Shown here piece after piece: positions 10,266-21,300 of a DNA stretch of 64,000 bases; positions within the stretch are counted from its first letter, which is position 1, and each line of letters begins with the position of its first letter. The notes under the pieces are model-generated. The model had not been told where the DNA came from. It searched no databases and saw nothing but the letters and a program-made list of their open reading frames with translations. This stretch comes from Parasponia andersonii (lineage: Eukaryota; Streptophyta; Magnoliopsida; Rosales; Cannabaceae). The stretch lies in the NCBI GenBank assembly GCA_002914805.1, contig JXTB01000004.1:1355417-1419416 (forward strand), written 5' to 3'. The position numbers were made by a program, and so were the translations under genes.

Positions 10266-11245
10266 GTTTCTTTGACTAACTCTTGGCCAAGATACTTCTT
10301 TTCTCCCATTTCATCCCAATGGATAGGAGATTGGCACTTTTTGCCATATAACATTTCATATGGAGCTATACCAATTGTTGCTTGATAACTGTTATTATAG
10401 GCAAACTCAATCAATGGCAGGTATTTACTCCATGAACATTGGAAATCTAGAACACATGCTCTTAACATATCTTCCAAAGTCTGAATTGTCGTTTCTGTTT
10501 GTCCATCTATTGGAGGGTGAAAAGCTATACTAAACTTCAATTTGGTTCCCATGGCCTTCTGCAAACTCTCTCAAAACTTTGAAGTGAATTGCGGATCCGG
10601 ATCTGAAATAATTGAAACTGGTATACCATGTAATCTCACAATTTCTTGAATATATAGTTCTGCAAATTGATCCATAATGTATGTCATGCGCACAGGAAGA
10701 AAGTGTGCTAACTTTGTGTATCTGTCTACAATAACCAAAATGGCATCGTGCTGTTTCGATGTTCTAGGTAATCCAACTACAAAATCCATAGTAATTTCTT
10801 CCCACTTCCATTCTGGAATCTGTAGTGGTTGTAGTAGACCAGCAGGTCTCTAGTGTTCAGCTTTAATCTGTTGACATGTGAGACACTTAGCTACAAACTC
10901 TACGACATCCTTTTTCATTCCAGGCCATCAATAGTGCATTTTTAAATCATTATACATCTTTGTAGTTCCTGGATGCAGGGAATACGGTGTAGTGTGAGCT
11001 TCTGTAAGAATTTCTTTCTTGAGTCCTTTCTCATTTTGGACACATAATCTGTCTTTAAATCTCATAGTCCCATTAACCGAGATACTAAAATCGGTGTTCT
11101 TTCTATCTTCCACTTCAACTTTCTATTTTAACAAATACAGATCTGTAAGTTGACCTTGTTTAATTCTTTCTAGCAATGTTGACTGAAGTGTCATTATTGC
11201 CAATTTTCCAATGATGATCTCAATTTGTGCTCTACACATATCTTC
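10266..11245 (-). pseudogene. pol: E1 integrase: zinc-binding domain and catalytic core, nonsense-mutated
   Basis: Integrase inserts the cDNA into the chromosome. The N-terminal HHCC region (about 11110-10870) contains EAHTTPYSLHPGTTKMYNDLKMHY, then TGA where the family has Trp, then a CLTC pair. A TAG replaces Gln near 10853. The core starts at MDFVVGLP (10789) and carries the first acidic residue; the second block reads SDPDPQF where SDRDP is usual; a TGA replaces Trp at 10571-10573; the final Glu lies in DGQTE of the next stretch (10564-10266). All three acidic residues of the D-D-E triad are still present. The reading frame stays the same across the stops, so only point changes are seen. 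It is cut by LTR-3 after GQELVKET. Confidence 0.88.
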
Positions 11246-12700
11246 CTAGAGTGGCTTCGATAATCGCCTTAGAATTGATAAACTACTCGGTGATTGTCTA
11301 CTCAGTGCATCGACCACAACATTTGCTTTCCCTGGACGATACAAAATCTCACAATCATAGTCCTTTACCAGCTCTAACCATCGTCTTTGTCTCATGTTTA
11401 ATTCCTTCTGTGTGAAAAAGTACTTGAGGCTCTTATGGTCAGTGTATATTTCGTAATGTTCCCCGTACAGATAATGTCTCCAAATCTTGAGAGCAAATAC
11501 AACTGCTACTAACTCTAGGTCATGAGTAGGATATTTTTGCACGTAGTCTTTCAATTGTCTGGAGGCATAAGCTATTACCTTACCATTCTGCATTAGCATA
11601 CACCCCAATCCTTTCTTTGATGCGTCGCTATAAATTACAAAGTTTCCTGATCCAGACGGAATAGTGAGTATTAGGGCTGAAATCAATCTTTGCTTCAACT
11701 CTTGAAAACTTTTCTCAGTCCATTCAAATTTTTGATTCTTTCTGGTGAGTCGTGTGAGAGGTATAGCTATCCGAGAAAATCCCTCAACAAATCTTCTATA
11801 GTAGCCCGCTAGTCCTAGGAAACTTCGTACCTTAGAAGCATTATTTGGTCTTGACCATTTACTAATTGCTTCTATCTTTGCTGGATCCACTGAAATACCT
11901 TCACCAGAAACTATATGACCCAAAAAGACAACTTTCTCAAGCCAGAATTCACACTTTTTAAACTTGGCATAAAGTTGCTTTTCGTTCAACTTCAGTAATG
12001 TAAGTCTCAAATGCTTATCATGTTCATTTTTGGACCGTGAATAAACTAGAATGTCATCAATGAACACTATTACAAACTTATCTAGATAATCTTTAAAAAC
12101 TCTATTCATCATATCCATAAAGGCTGCTGGGGCATTGGTCAATCCAAATGGCATAACCAAGAATTCATAATGGCTGTATCGGGTCTGAAAGGCTGTTTTT
12201 GGCACATCTTCTTCTCTAATTTTCAGCTGATGGTATCTGGATCTCAAGTCAATCTTGGAAAATACAGCCGAACCTTGTAATTGGTCAAAAAAATCATCAA
12301 TCCTGGGAAGTGGTTACTTATTCTTAATTGTCACTTTATTTAACTCTCTGTGATCAATACACATCCGCATTGTACCATCTTTCTTCTTGATAAACAAATC
12401 TGGAGCGCCCCATGGGGAATAGCTAGGTCTAATGAACTTTTAGTCTAAAAGTTCCTGTAATTGTATCTTCAGTTCTTTCAACTCTACAGGTGCCATTCTA
12501 TAGGGTGCCTTCGATATTGGTACAGTACCAGGTAATGATTCAATAACGAACTCAATTTCCCTATCTGGTGGTAATCCTAGTAATTCTTCTGGAAACACTT
12601 CTAAGAAATCTCTAACTATTGGTACATATTCAGGTCTCAATTGTTGTTCCATAGAAGTATCTATTACGTTGGCTAAATAGCTTGAACAACCATTGTCCAA
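11246..12700 (-). pseudogene. pol: E1 reverse transcriptase and RNase H (largest open frame in window)
   Basis: RT copies the element RNA to DNA and RNase H removes the template. The RT N-terminal part is in 12700-12440 ([34 protein letters not shown]). It is broken by TAA codons after LQELLD and again near 12317, where the family has a Tyr codon. From 12247 a 333-codon frame is fully open: [10 protein letters not shown] at residues 31-40, the catalytic VFIDDIL with Asp64 and Asp65, the GHIVS and [12 protein letters not shown] blocks, then RNase H with Asp208 (SDAS), Glu245 (HDLEL), Asp270 (YTDHKS) and Asp313 (DALSR) all kept. It ends at the stop at 11246. This is the only RT-RNase H here with every catalytic residue. 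Upstream stops still make it a pseudogene. Confidence 0.92.
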
Positions 12701-13100
12701 TAATTTCTTCGCCTTCAGAGCAGAGCTGGTAGGTACATTAGTTTTTTGTGGAGTACCGATGAAAATGAACTAAGCCTTTTCAGAAGGTTGGAAAATTACT
12801 CTTTTCTTTCCACAGTCAATAGTAGCATTATACTTGGAAAGTCAATCCATACCAAGTATTACCTCATATTCCTGCATTTCCAACATCACAAGATCCACAA
12901 ATAGCTCTCTACCATCTATCTATAATGGAACTCTTTTTAGCCACTGATCTAAATATAAGATTTCCCCTGATGGTAACGCCATACTAAATACCTCTGGCAG
13001 CTGATCAGGGGGTCTACCCAATCTCCTCACATATGTTATGGATGCAAATTAATACGTGGCACCAGAATCTATTAATGCATGTGTAGGTATGTCAGTGATA
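12701..13100 (-). pseudogene. pol: E1 aspartic protease region
   Basis: This region links gag to RT and should encode the protease that cuts the polyprotein. On the minus strand the catalytic block ALIDSGAT is visible near 13065, with the Asp-Ser-Gly triplet intact, but a TAA follows two codons later where the family has Ser. Further on, the LGMDWL block is broken by TGA at the Trp codon (near 12840), followed by SKYNATIDC and a second stop before FIFIGTP. Downstream it runs without spacing into the RT N-terminus. The call relies on these blocks and on position; domain limits are approximate. Confidence 0.75.
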
Positions 13101-14226
13101 AGAATCTCACATGAAACAACTGAAGGGTCTGCGTCTGCATCAGCTTGAGTAAGTGCAAACACCCTACCATTGGTCTTCCTAGGTTCTTCTTTCTTCTACT
13201 CATTCTTCCACAATGGGCACTCTCTTTTGAAATAACCTTCCTTACCACATTTAAACAAACTATGGTATGAGCTCTGCACTCTCTAGGATGGTTCTTACTA
13301 CATTTTTCGCATTGTGGCCATTGTTGTCTCCTTTGTTGTCCACTCTGTTGTCCACTGTTCAATCTCTTGTTTTGTTCTAACCCACCTTTGAAAAATTGAC
13401 CTCTTTGTTTATTGTCATTGAAACGACCTGCATTGGGCTTGAAATCTCTACGAGGAAAACTAGTAGAAGCTCTAGCTTTTAGTATCTTTTCCTCTCGATG
13501 TTCAGCACATAAAGCTTTCTCTACAGCCTGTTCATAAGAAATTGGCCCTGTAAGTCCCCTGTCAACATCTCTAGCAAGCTCTAGCTTAAGTCCCTACATA
13601 AAGCGAGTGACTCTAGTGAAATTATTAGGGACCATGTCTGAAGCGAACCTTGCTAACTGATCAAATGTTCTCACATATTCTGCCACTGAAAGGTTACCCT
13701 GTTGTAACTTACTAAACTCATTCACCTTTGTGGCCAATACTGCAGTATTGTAATATTTCTCGTTGAAAACAAATTGAAATTCTATCCATGTCATCTGAGT
13801 AGTGTCTCTGGTTTACCTAATCACGTCCCACCATATATGTGCATCTTTCTTTAACATATAAATAGCATAATAAACTTTCTCCCTTTCATTAAGTTGCATA
13901 AAGTCAAAAATTGTTTCCAACAAACATTTCCATTCTTCTGCATCGAGTGGATCTGTAGTACCCTCAAATACAGACAGGTGTTGTTTCCTAAACCGTTCAT
14001 ACAGTGGTTCAAGAGGGTAAAATGCAGTTGGGGCTTATGGTGGAGGTGATGGTGGTGGTGGTTGTGTGTAAGGCGGAATCTGTCTTTCCTCTTGCTGTTG
14101 TAACAGCCTCTCAATTTGTTCCGCCTACCTACGGACCATCTCGCGGAGTTCTGCTAACTCCTGTGTATGTCTCTCAGGGGTAGAGCCCTCAGTCGCTCTA
14201 GATGTTTGACCTCGAGTGGCAGTCAT
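13101..14226 (-). pseudogene. gag: E1 gag pseudogene
   Basis: This encodes the capsid/nucleocapsid. The start ATG at 14226 opens MTATRGQTSRATEGS, followed by a short coiled segment rich in Glu, Gln and Arg that contains one in-frame TAG. The capsid domain covers about 13990-13400, with a TAA before TTQMTWIEFQFVFNEKYYN; the longest clean piece is 13794-13594 (FSKLQQGNLSVAEYVRTFDQLARFASDMV). A first zinc knuckle CEKCSKNHPREC lies at 13311-13276; the second is frameshifted. The N-terminus differs from the gag of E0, E2 and E5 (no MDISE start), so E1 is a separate family even though much of its LTR is shared with them. Confidence 0.85.
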
Positions 14227-14384
14227 TTCTATGCTCCTTATCCTAGTAAAGATTAGCCAATAATAAACATGAAGTATGCAACAAATATAGATTAATGCAC
14301 ATAAAATACTTACTTGTGAGCTGACTGATTCCCTTCCTCGATATACACATATAGACGGTCTATAGAAACGATTTAAACCTCCAC

Positions 14385-14394
14385 TCTGATACCA
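14385..14394 (-). other. Primer binding site of E1
   Basis: The minus strand reads TGGTATCAGA three nt after the LTR-4 terminus and continues GTGG, so two bases of the usual 12-nt site are changed. Together with gag downstream it fixes LTR-4 as the 5' LTR. Confidence 0.85.
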
Positions 14395-14397
14395 ACT

Positions 14398-17300
14398 TGT
14401 AACACCCTCTTTATCCTCCTACTACTAGTGGAAATTTATTAACTTTCTATTTACAAGGCATTACTTTTGGAAGATAATCCTATAATTGTTTTTCCAAAAT
14501 ACGGGCCAATTTGAACTTTTTATTCTCTTTAAAACTCTATAGATAGCTGACTTTACTTACATATATGATCAGTATATATATATATTACAAAACGAAACGT
14601 AGTAAATAGGTACTAAAAAAATGAACTAAAAATAACTTCATTGAGAGACTGTAAAACATCCCAAAATACACAAACTAGGCATCTCACAAGTGGTCAAAAT
14701 ATCGATATGTACAACACCAAGGTTGGGCCTCTACTTCAACTCACAAGCTCATGCTGTCATCTCAATCATTATCTGCAACACAAGACTATAATGAGCTACA
14801 ACTCAGTAAGTAAAATAATGGATGACATGTTGCTCAATGACATGAATTAAATGTATGATTGTGCTTGCTTAAATGTTTCGGTATAAATAATTTCCTTTAG
14901 ACCTTTCCTTGTCTGGTGCCCACTGTCCAATTCAGCACTGTATCTGTAGGGCTTCCTAAATTAATGATATCCCATGGGTTCTCCTCCCACCGGCTCTTAC
15001 CATAGTGGGGCTCGTTACTAACCTTATTCCATCGTTACCTGTTGAGCTCAAGAGATAAGGCGACCCGAGAAAATATTTTAGTCTATTATATAATTTGGAG
15101 GAGGAATATTGTGGCAAACCTTCTGACTAATCCTGTCACACTTGCCCCTCTCCTGGGGCTGCCACTCTAAAACTGTAAATATTTATCCCGCTTCCCCGTA
15201 ATAGTGACACAAAACCTTCTGAAAGTTACCTGATCTTAACTTCTCTATGATAAAATAGTTTCACACAATAATACTAAGACATTTTATAACTCATATTACC
15301 CTTCTTAAACTTTTTCATAAAACATACATGGTTATATGGTGTACATAATAATACCACACCAAAATTACCAAGCATATATATGCTGAAATCGAAATGTCAA
15401 TGGTTATATTCATAACCAGAATAAATGCAAAACATGGAAACATAATAGATATTTATATAACACATAATTCTTGTGTTACAGTTGAGTACTTTACTTACCT
15501 CATGTCCTGAATAGAAATAAATTGTGGAAATGGTCAATATCCTCTAGAGATTGGTGTGTTATTTACCTATCATAGTTTACTGTTATTCAAAATGTACATT
15601 TTGCCAAAAGAATGCATCAAGATACTCGAATAATACCGAAATCAGAATTTTCACGAAATTAGGAAACTTGATCTTAAAATGACTTAGAAACATATAAATT
15701 ACTTAAGATACTTGGTAGTCAATAAGTAGCATTGAAACACTGTTCAAAGGTATTAAAATATGAATGCTAGTTAGTTAGCACAAAAATGATCCAAAATGGA
15801 ACATAATTTTGTAAAACTAGTCCATTTGCTCCTAAATGGTGCCATTTCATTTTAAAAATAATTGGACAGTACCTCCCCTATTTTTAGGATGTTCTCACAT
15901 GATTAAAATCATGGTTTTAAACCTGCAATAGCAATTAGAAATCCAAATTCCCACATATACACATTAAGAGGATCACTTAGAACAATCTAAGTTCACTTGA
16001 ACTCTTTTTCGGTTTCAACAAGTTTAAAACCACTTTTACACTTATGTGTCATCACAAGCAGACACCAAATGAATGTAATAGACAATAGGATCAATAAGAT
16101 ATACAATCCAAATTTAAGAAATCAGATTACAAACATAGAAAACTGAATCTATTACACATAAAAACACTGAACTCCATAAATAGCAAACTTTGGGGCTTTA
16201 GGTTTAACTTTGATCCTATACTTAAATTTTATGTTTCCAGCAATATATAAGGGTTCCTAGGACAATTATTTATCAAATAATAGCTTAGGTTTAAGAGCTG
16301 AAATAAAGGAAATTCACTACAAATTAAAAATCTAACATAAACCTCACCTTAACTAGTTTGAGTCTTTGCTAGACTTCTTGCCTTCAATCTCCACCAAACT
16401 GATTCCCAAAGCTTAGAAATAGATTTTTGGACTTAAGAAGACATAAAGAAACTATTATTTAAGTGGGAACAAGCAGAGAATTGAAATTAAAGGACAACAC
16501 CTAGAAAGAAGAACTTAATAGAATTACCTTGCCTAGTTTTGGTGTATCTTGCTTTCTAAGGCTCCAATTAGAGTTCTACCACTTGGAAACTCTTGGAAAT
16601 GTTTGAGAGAAGTTGAGAGAAGTTATAAAAAGCATTGAAGAGTTTCAGTTCGTGGCTAGAGAGAAAGAGAAAGCAAATAATCAGATTTGACCCAAAATCA
16701 ACACTTAATGGCTAAGAAAAGGTATAACATAAATTCTAAGGGGTATTTTGGGTATTTTTCACATCACTTTCCATATGTCCAGCTCTAGAACATCCTTAGC
16801 ACCACGTTGCTGGTCCATCCTATACACCCAAGTATAGCCAAAGTTGGTGAATCCTACCTTAGAAAGTGAAAACTAGTCATACTTTGGCTTATGATCCTAT
16901 ATGGCCAATCTTATTGTAATTTGGTGGAACCGAACCCCTTAATCAATCATTAAACATAAAAAGAAAGTCAATTAGACTCCAATTAACAATGCAAACATAG
17001 TATTAGCACGCAATTATTAGAATGCACAAAAATGACATTACACGATTAAGCTTAATCTAAGCTAGCTTAGTGCAACTAAATACGAATTAGTGTCCTGAAT
17101 GCCACCTCGTGCTTACCTGGAGCCGACAAATAAAATGCTATAAATAAGTCCTAGACATTGAATTAAGCCTATTTGACGTGTTAAACATACAGTGAATTTG
17201 GCTCCGAAGTACGTGAAAATTGCATTTTACCAAAAAACTACTATTTGACCAAGTTATCAACTAGTATAATCTTAATACATGTGCATATAGTATCAATTTT

Positions 17301-17537
17301 ATAATTATATTCTTTTTTCTTTTAGCACACCGAGCTCTCTTTGAGGGTATTGAACCTTTACACTGTATCAGGACACTTCGACAATCATTAGTATAATAAA
17401 ATGTATGTAAAAGCACATAACATAAGGAATGAGCATATTTTTATGAAACTAGTATTAATGACTTCTAGATGCCTAATATGCAATTAGAACATGTTTATTA
17501 TTGGCTCTGTTAATTATATGAGGAGCTGGATGTCACA
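14398..17537 (-). repeat. LTR-4, 5' LTR of E1, with a distinct 3' third
   Basis: This 3140-bp LTR on the minus strand runs from TGTGACATCC (at 17537) to GGGTGTTACA. From about 15468 to 17537 it aligns closely with LTR-2 and broadly with the B1 LTRs. From 14398 to about 15468 it has no visible similarity to them, apart from short conserved signals. These signals are a splice-like GT at 15498 (ATGAG/GTAAGT), a GTTGCAG ending at 14773 (726 nt apart), and the stem-loop at 14792-14805, read on the minus strand as TGAGT-TGTA-GCTCA with a U-G wobble closing pair. It abuts the E2 RT fragment at 17538. Confidence 0.9.
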
Positions 17538-18374
17538 GTTCCATATGCTCTTCTCTTAAGCGTGAGCAAATTAAAATATCATCGATGAAAAGTGTAACAA
17601 ATTTATCTAGGAAATCCTTAAACACTCAATTCATCATGTCCATGAAAGCAACTGGGGCATTAGTTAATCCAAAGGGCATTACTAAAAACTCATAGTGTCC
17701 ATATCTGGTTTTGAAAGCTATTTTCGGAATATTTTCCTCCTTAATTTTTAACTGATGATATACTGATCTTAAGTCAATCTTTGAAAACACAGAAGCTCCT
17801 TGTTGTTGTTCAAACATATCATCAATTCTAGGAAGCGGATACTTGTTTTTGATTATGACCTTATTCAGCTCCCTATAATCAATGTAAAGCCTCATAGTCC
17901 CATCTTTCTTCTTTACAAACGAAATCGAAGCACTCCATGGTGAAAAGCTTGGGCGAATAAAACCCTTGTCTAATAACTCTTGTTACTATACTTTCAGTTC
18001 CTTTAACTCTGCTGGAGCCATTCTATAAGGTGCTTTCGAAATAGGAGCTGTATCGGGCAATAAGTCAATAACAAACTCTATCTCTCTATCAGGTCGTAAC
18101 CCAAACAAATCTTCAGGAAAATACATCAAGAAATTCACTAGCTACCAGCACTTCCTTAGGCTTCACTTCTAACTTTTCTCTAGTATCCATTATGTTGGCC
18201 AAGTAACCCATGCATCTATTTTCCAGTAACTTCGTTGCTTTTATTGAGGAAATTATTGGAATCATCGAGTTTCTACTAGTACCAACAAAAGTGAACTTCT
18301 CTGTACTTGGTGGCTAAAACACTACTCTCTTCAAATAGCAATCAATAGTAGCATGGTATTTTGATAACCAATCA
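17538..18374 (-). pseudogene. pol: E2 reverse transcriptase fragment
   Basis: Reading on the minus strand from 18374, the fragment has the protease tail (SKYHAT-type block), the linker [12 protein letters not shown], then [18 protein letters not shown] followed by two adjacent stop codons. The open stretch 17895-17626 gives [41 protein letters not shown] and [22 protein letters not shown] then breaks the frame, but the catalytic FIDDIL block is still readable near 17580, before the sequence ends at REEHME where LTR-4 of E1 starts. No later RT block is found next to it, so the rest was separated by the E1 insertion and subsequently lost or moved out of the window. Confidence 0.88.
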
Positions 18375-21300
18375 TGTAACACCCCCTAGCTATACTACAT
18401 AGAAATATGCTCACTTATACGTAAAAAAGATAAATAGTGTTATCTTACTTTCATTGTGGTGCCCAACATTCTCACATGCATATTAAGCCAATAATAAATA
18501 TGTTCTAATTGCATATTAGGCATCTAGAAGTCGTTAATACTAGTTTTGTAGTAACATACTCATTCATTATGTTATGTGCATTTACATACATATTATTATA
18601 CTAATGATTATCGAAGTGTCCCAATGCAGTGTAAAGGTTCAATATCCTCAGAGAGAGAGCTCGGTATGCTAAAAGAACAAAGAATATAATTATGAAAGCA
18701 ATACTATGTGCACATGCATTTATTTATTGATAACTTAGTTAAATAGTAGTTTTTCGATAAAATGCATCTTTCATGCGTTTCAGAACCAAATTCACTGTGC
18801 ATTCTATAAATTGGGAAATTATACTTTATTTGCATTATCAATTAGAGTCTAATGGACTTTTTTTTATGTTTAATGATTGGTTATGGGCTAGGTTCCACCA
18901 AATTAGAATAAGATTGGCCATATAGGATCATAAGTCAAAGTATGACTAGATTTCACTTTCTAAGCTAGGTTTCACCATTTTGGTCTACACTTGGGTGTAT
19001 AGGATTGACCAGCAATGTGGTGAGTATGATAAGGATGTTTTAGAGCTTGACACATGGAAAGTAGTGTGCAAAATACCAAAAATACCCCTTAGAATTTAAG
19101 TTATACCTTTTCGTAGCCATTAAGTGTTGATTTTGGGTGAAATCTGGTCATTTGCTTTCCCTTTCTCTCCAGCCACGACCTAAAACTCTCCAATGCTTTT
19201 TCTGACTTCTCTCAGCTCCTCTCAAACATTTCCAAGAGTTTCCAAGTTGTAGAACTCAAATTGGATCCCTAGAAAGCAAGATACACCAAAATTAGTCAAG
19301 GTAATTCTATTAAGTTCTTCTTTTTAAGTTGTCTTTTAATTTCAATTTTCTGCTTGTTCTCATTTAAATAATGGTTTCTTCAAGTCTTCTTAAGTCCAAA
19401 AATCTAATTCTAAGCTTAGAGAATCAGTTTGGTGGAGGTAGAAGGCAAGAAATCCAACAAAAGCTCAAACTAATCAAAGTGAGCATTATGTATGATTTTG
19501 AACTTATAGTTAATTTCTTTTGTGTTAGCCCTTAAACCAAAGCAATTATTTGGTGAATAATGATCCTAGGTACCTTATATATCTCTGGAAATATAAAATT
19601 TAGGTGGAAGATTAAAGTTAAATCTAAGGCCCCAAAGATTGCTATTTATGGATTTAAGTGTTTTCATGTGTGGTAGATTAAGTTTTCCGTATTTGTAATC
19701 TGATTTCTTAAACTTATAGTATATATTTTATTGATTCTATTAGTTATTACACTTATTTGATGGCTGGTTATGATGGCACACAAGTGTAAAAGTCGTTTAA
19801 ACTTTGTAAAAGATTGAAAGGAATTCAAATGCATTTAGGTTGTTCCAAATGATCCTCTTTGATGTATATATGTGGGAATTGGATTGTAAATTGTTATGGC
19901 AGGTTTAAAACCATGATTTTAATCATGTGGGAATGTCCCTAAAATAGGGGAGGTGCTGTCCAAATATTTTTAAAATGAAATGGCACCATTTAGGAGCAAA
20001 TGGACTTGTTTTTACAAAATTATGTGCCATTTTGGATCATTTTGTGCTAATGAACTAGCATTCATATTTTAAATACTTTTGAATAGTTTTTCAATGTTAG
20101 TTATTGACTACCAAGTACCTTAAGTGATTTATATACTCCTAAGTCATTTTAAGATTAAGTTTCCTAAATTGGTTAAAGTTCTAATTTCGGTCTTGTTCAA
20201 TTATCTTGATGCATTCTTTTGTAAAATGTGCACCTTGAATAATAGTAATTTATGACAGGTAATTAGCACACTAATCTCTAGAGGATATTGACCCTTTCCA
20301 CTATCAATTTCTATTCAAGACACAAGGTAAGTAAAGACTTACAACTGCATCACAAGAACTATATGGAAGATGTATTTATGTGAAACTTACTTATTCCTGA
20401 AAGTTATGAAATTGCATGTGCATGGCATGTTTTGCATGCAAATGGAGATTTTTATTATAAGAGTATTTGAAAATGAGTACCATTGTACCAATTTTATAAG
20501 ATAAGTTTTAATAGCAATTGTTAGTCTATCGGAGCTGGATAGGTAAGTCTGTTGATGCAGACTCTCCCATTGAAACGGGATTTGCGGATGTTATGATGTG
20601 TCTCGTTGAAGCAGGACAAGATTAGTGCGGTGTGGGATGCCCCTATGATGAGGGAAGGAGTTTTCAAAATCCTCACACGACGGTCGCACCTTATTTTTAC
20701 TCTTGGCCAGAGTTCCGCCTAATGTTATCAGGGCCTATCGACTTACAGGACAAGCAATGCTCTAAGGAGCTCAATTATGAATAAGTTTTAAGGAAAATAC
20801 ATGAACTAAAATGTTTAAAAAAGAAAAGGGTACAATGGGAACTTTACGAGATTTTAAAGCATACATAAGCATGCATAGTTTTACTTACTAAGCTTTAGCT
20901 CATTTTAGTCTTGTGATGCAGATGAGGAGGCACGTTTTGGTGTTAACTAGCTAGTTGCCTGACTTGCCTTTTGTCGCCGTGATCATACAGATGTAAACAA
21001 GCTTGACCTGTGGGCGACTTTTTTTTTGTTTTGAGATATTTTGGTGTAATGTAAATATTACTATTGATGGCAAAATCGACTGGTGAAAACCTCTTTTGAT
21101 TGTACATTTTGTAAAGACACTTTTAACAAGAAATGTCATGCAGTTGCTTTTGTCCTAAAGTTCTAGAAAGTTCAAAAAAAAATTTGCCCACCTTTTTTTC
21201 AAAACTAAAAATAACGTTTAAGAAAGAATAATACTTCATAATTTGACTGTATATGACAATATGATTAAACTAGGAGGTGTTACATTCATTGACCTTGCAA

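Larger units (their letters stand above)
3778..17537 (-). mobile_element. E1, Ty3/gypsy chromovirus-like retrotransposon with nested solo LTR
   Basis: In transcription order E1 holds LTR-4 (17537-14398), primer site, gag, protease, RT, RNase H, integrase with a chromodomain-like tail, polypurine tract and LTR-2. A 2932-bp solo LTR sits in the integrase. Without it and its target repeat the element is about 10.8 kb. It is the best preserved retroelement here, but its frames carry several nonsense changes. The two LTRs agree closely in U3 but not in the last kilobase, and the flanks (GTTCC at 17538, AACGT at 3773) do not form a target duplication. The left end is therefore probably rearranged by LTR recombination. 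Clade assignment (Tekay/Del-like) rests on LTR length and the tail sequence and is an inference. Confidence 0.85.

Noticed and set aside
11227-11415. Plus-strand frame over the E1 RNase H region
   Set aside because: Antisense shadow of the minus-strand pol gene. The same holds for 6907-7149, 7152-7373, 43573-43758, 44047-44286, 45396-45587, 45667-45885 and 59243-59497.
3773-17542. A target duplication for E1
   Set aside because: AACGT on the left and GTTCC on the right do not match, which led to the recombinant LTR-2 explanation.
17538-18374. RT fragment as part of E1
   Set aside because: It lies outside LTR-4 and its continuation at 23639 has E0/E2-type gag, so it belongs to E2.
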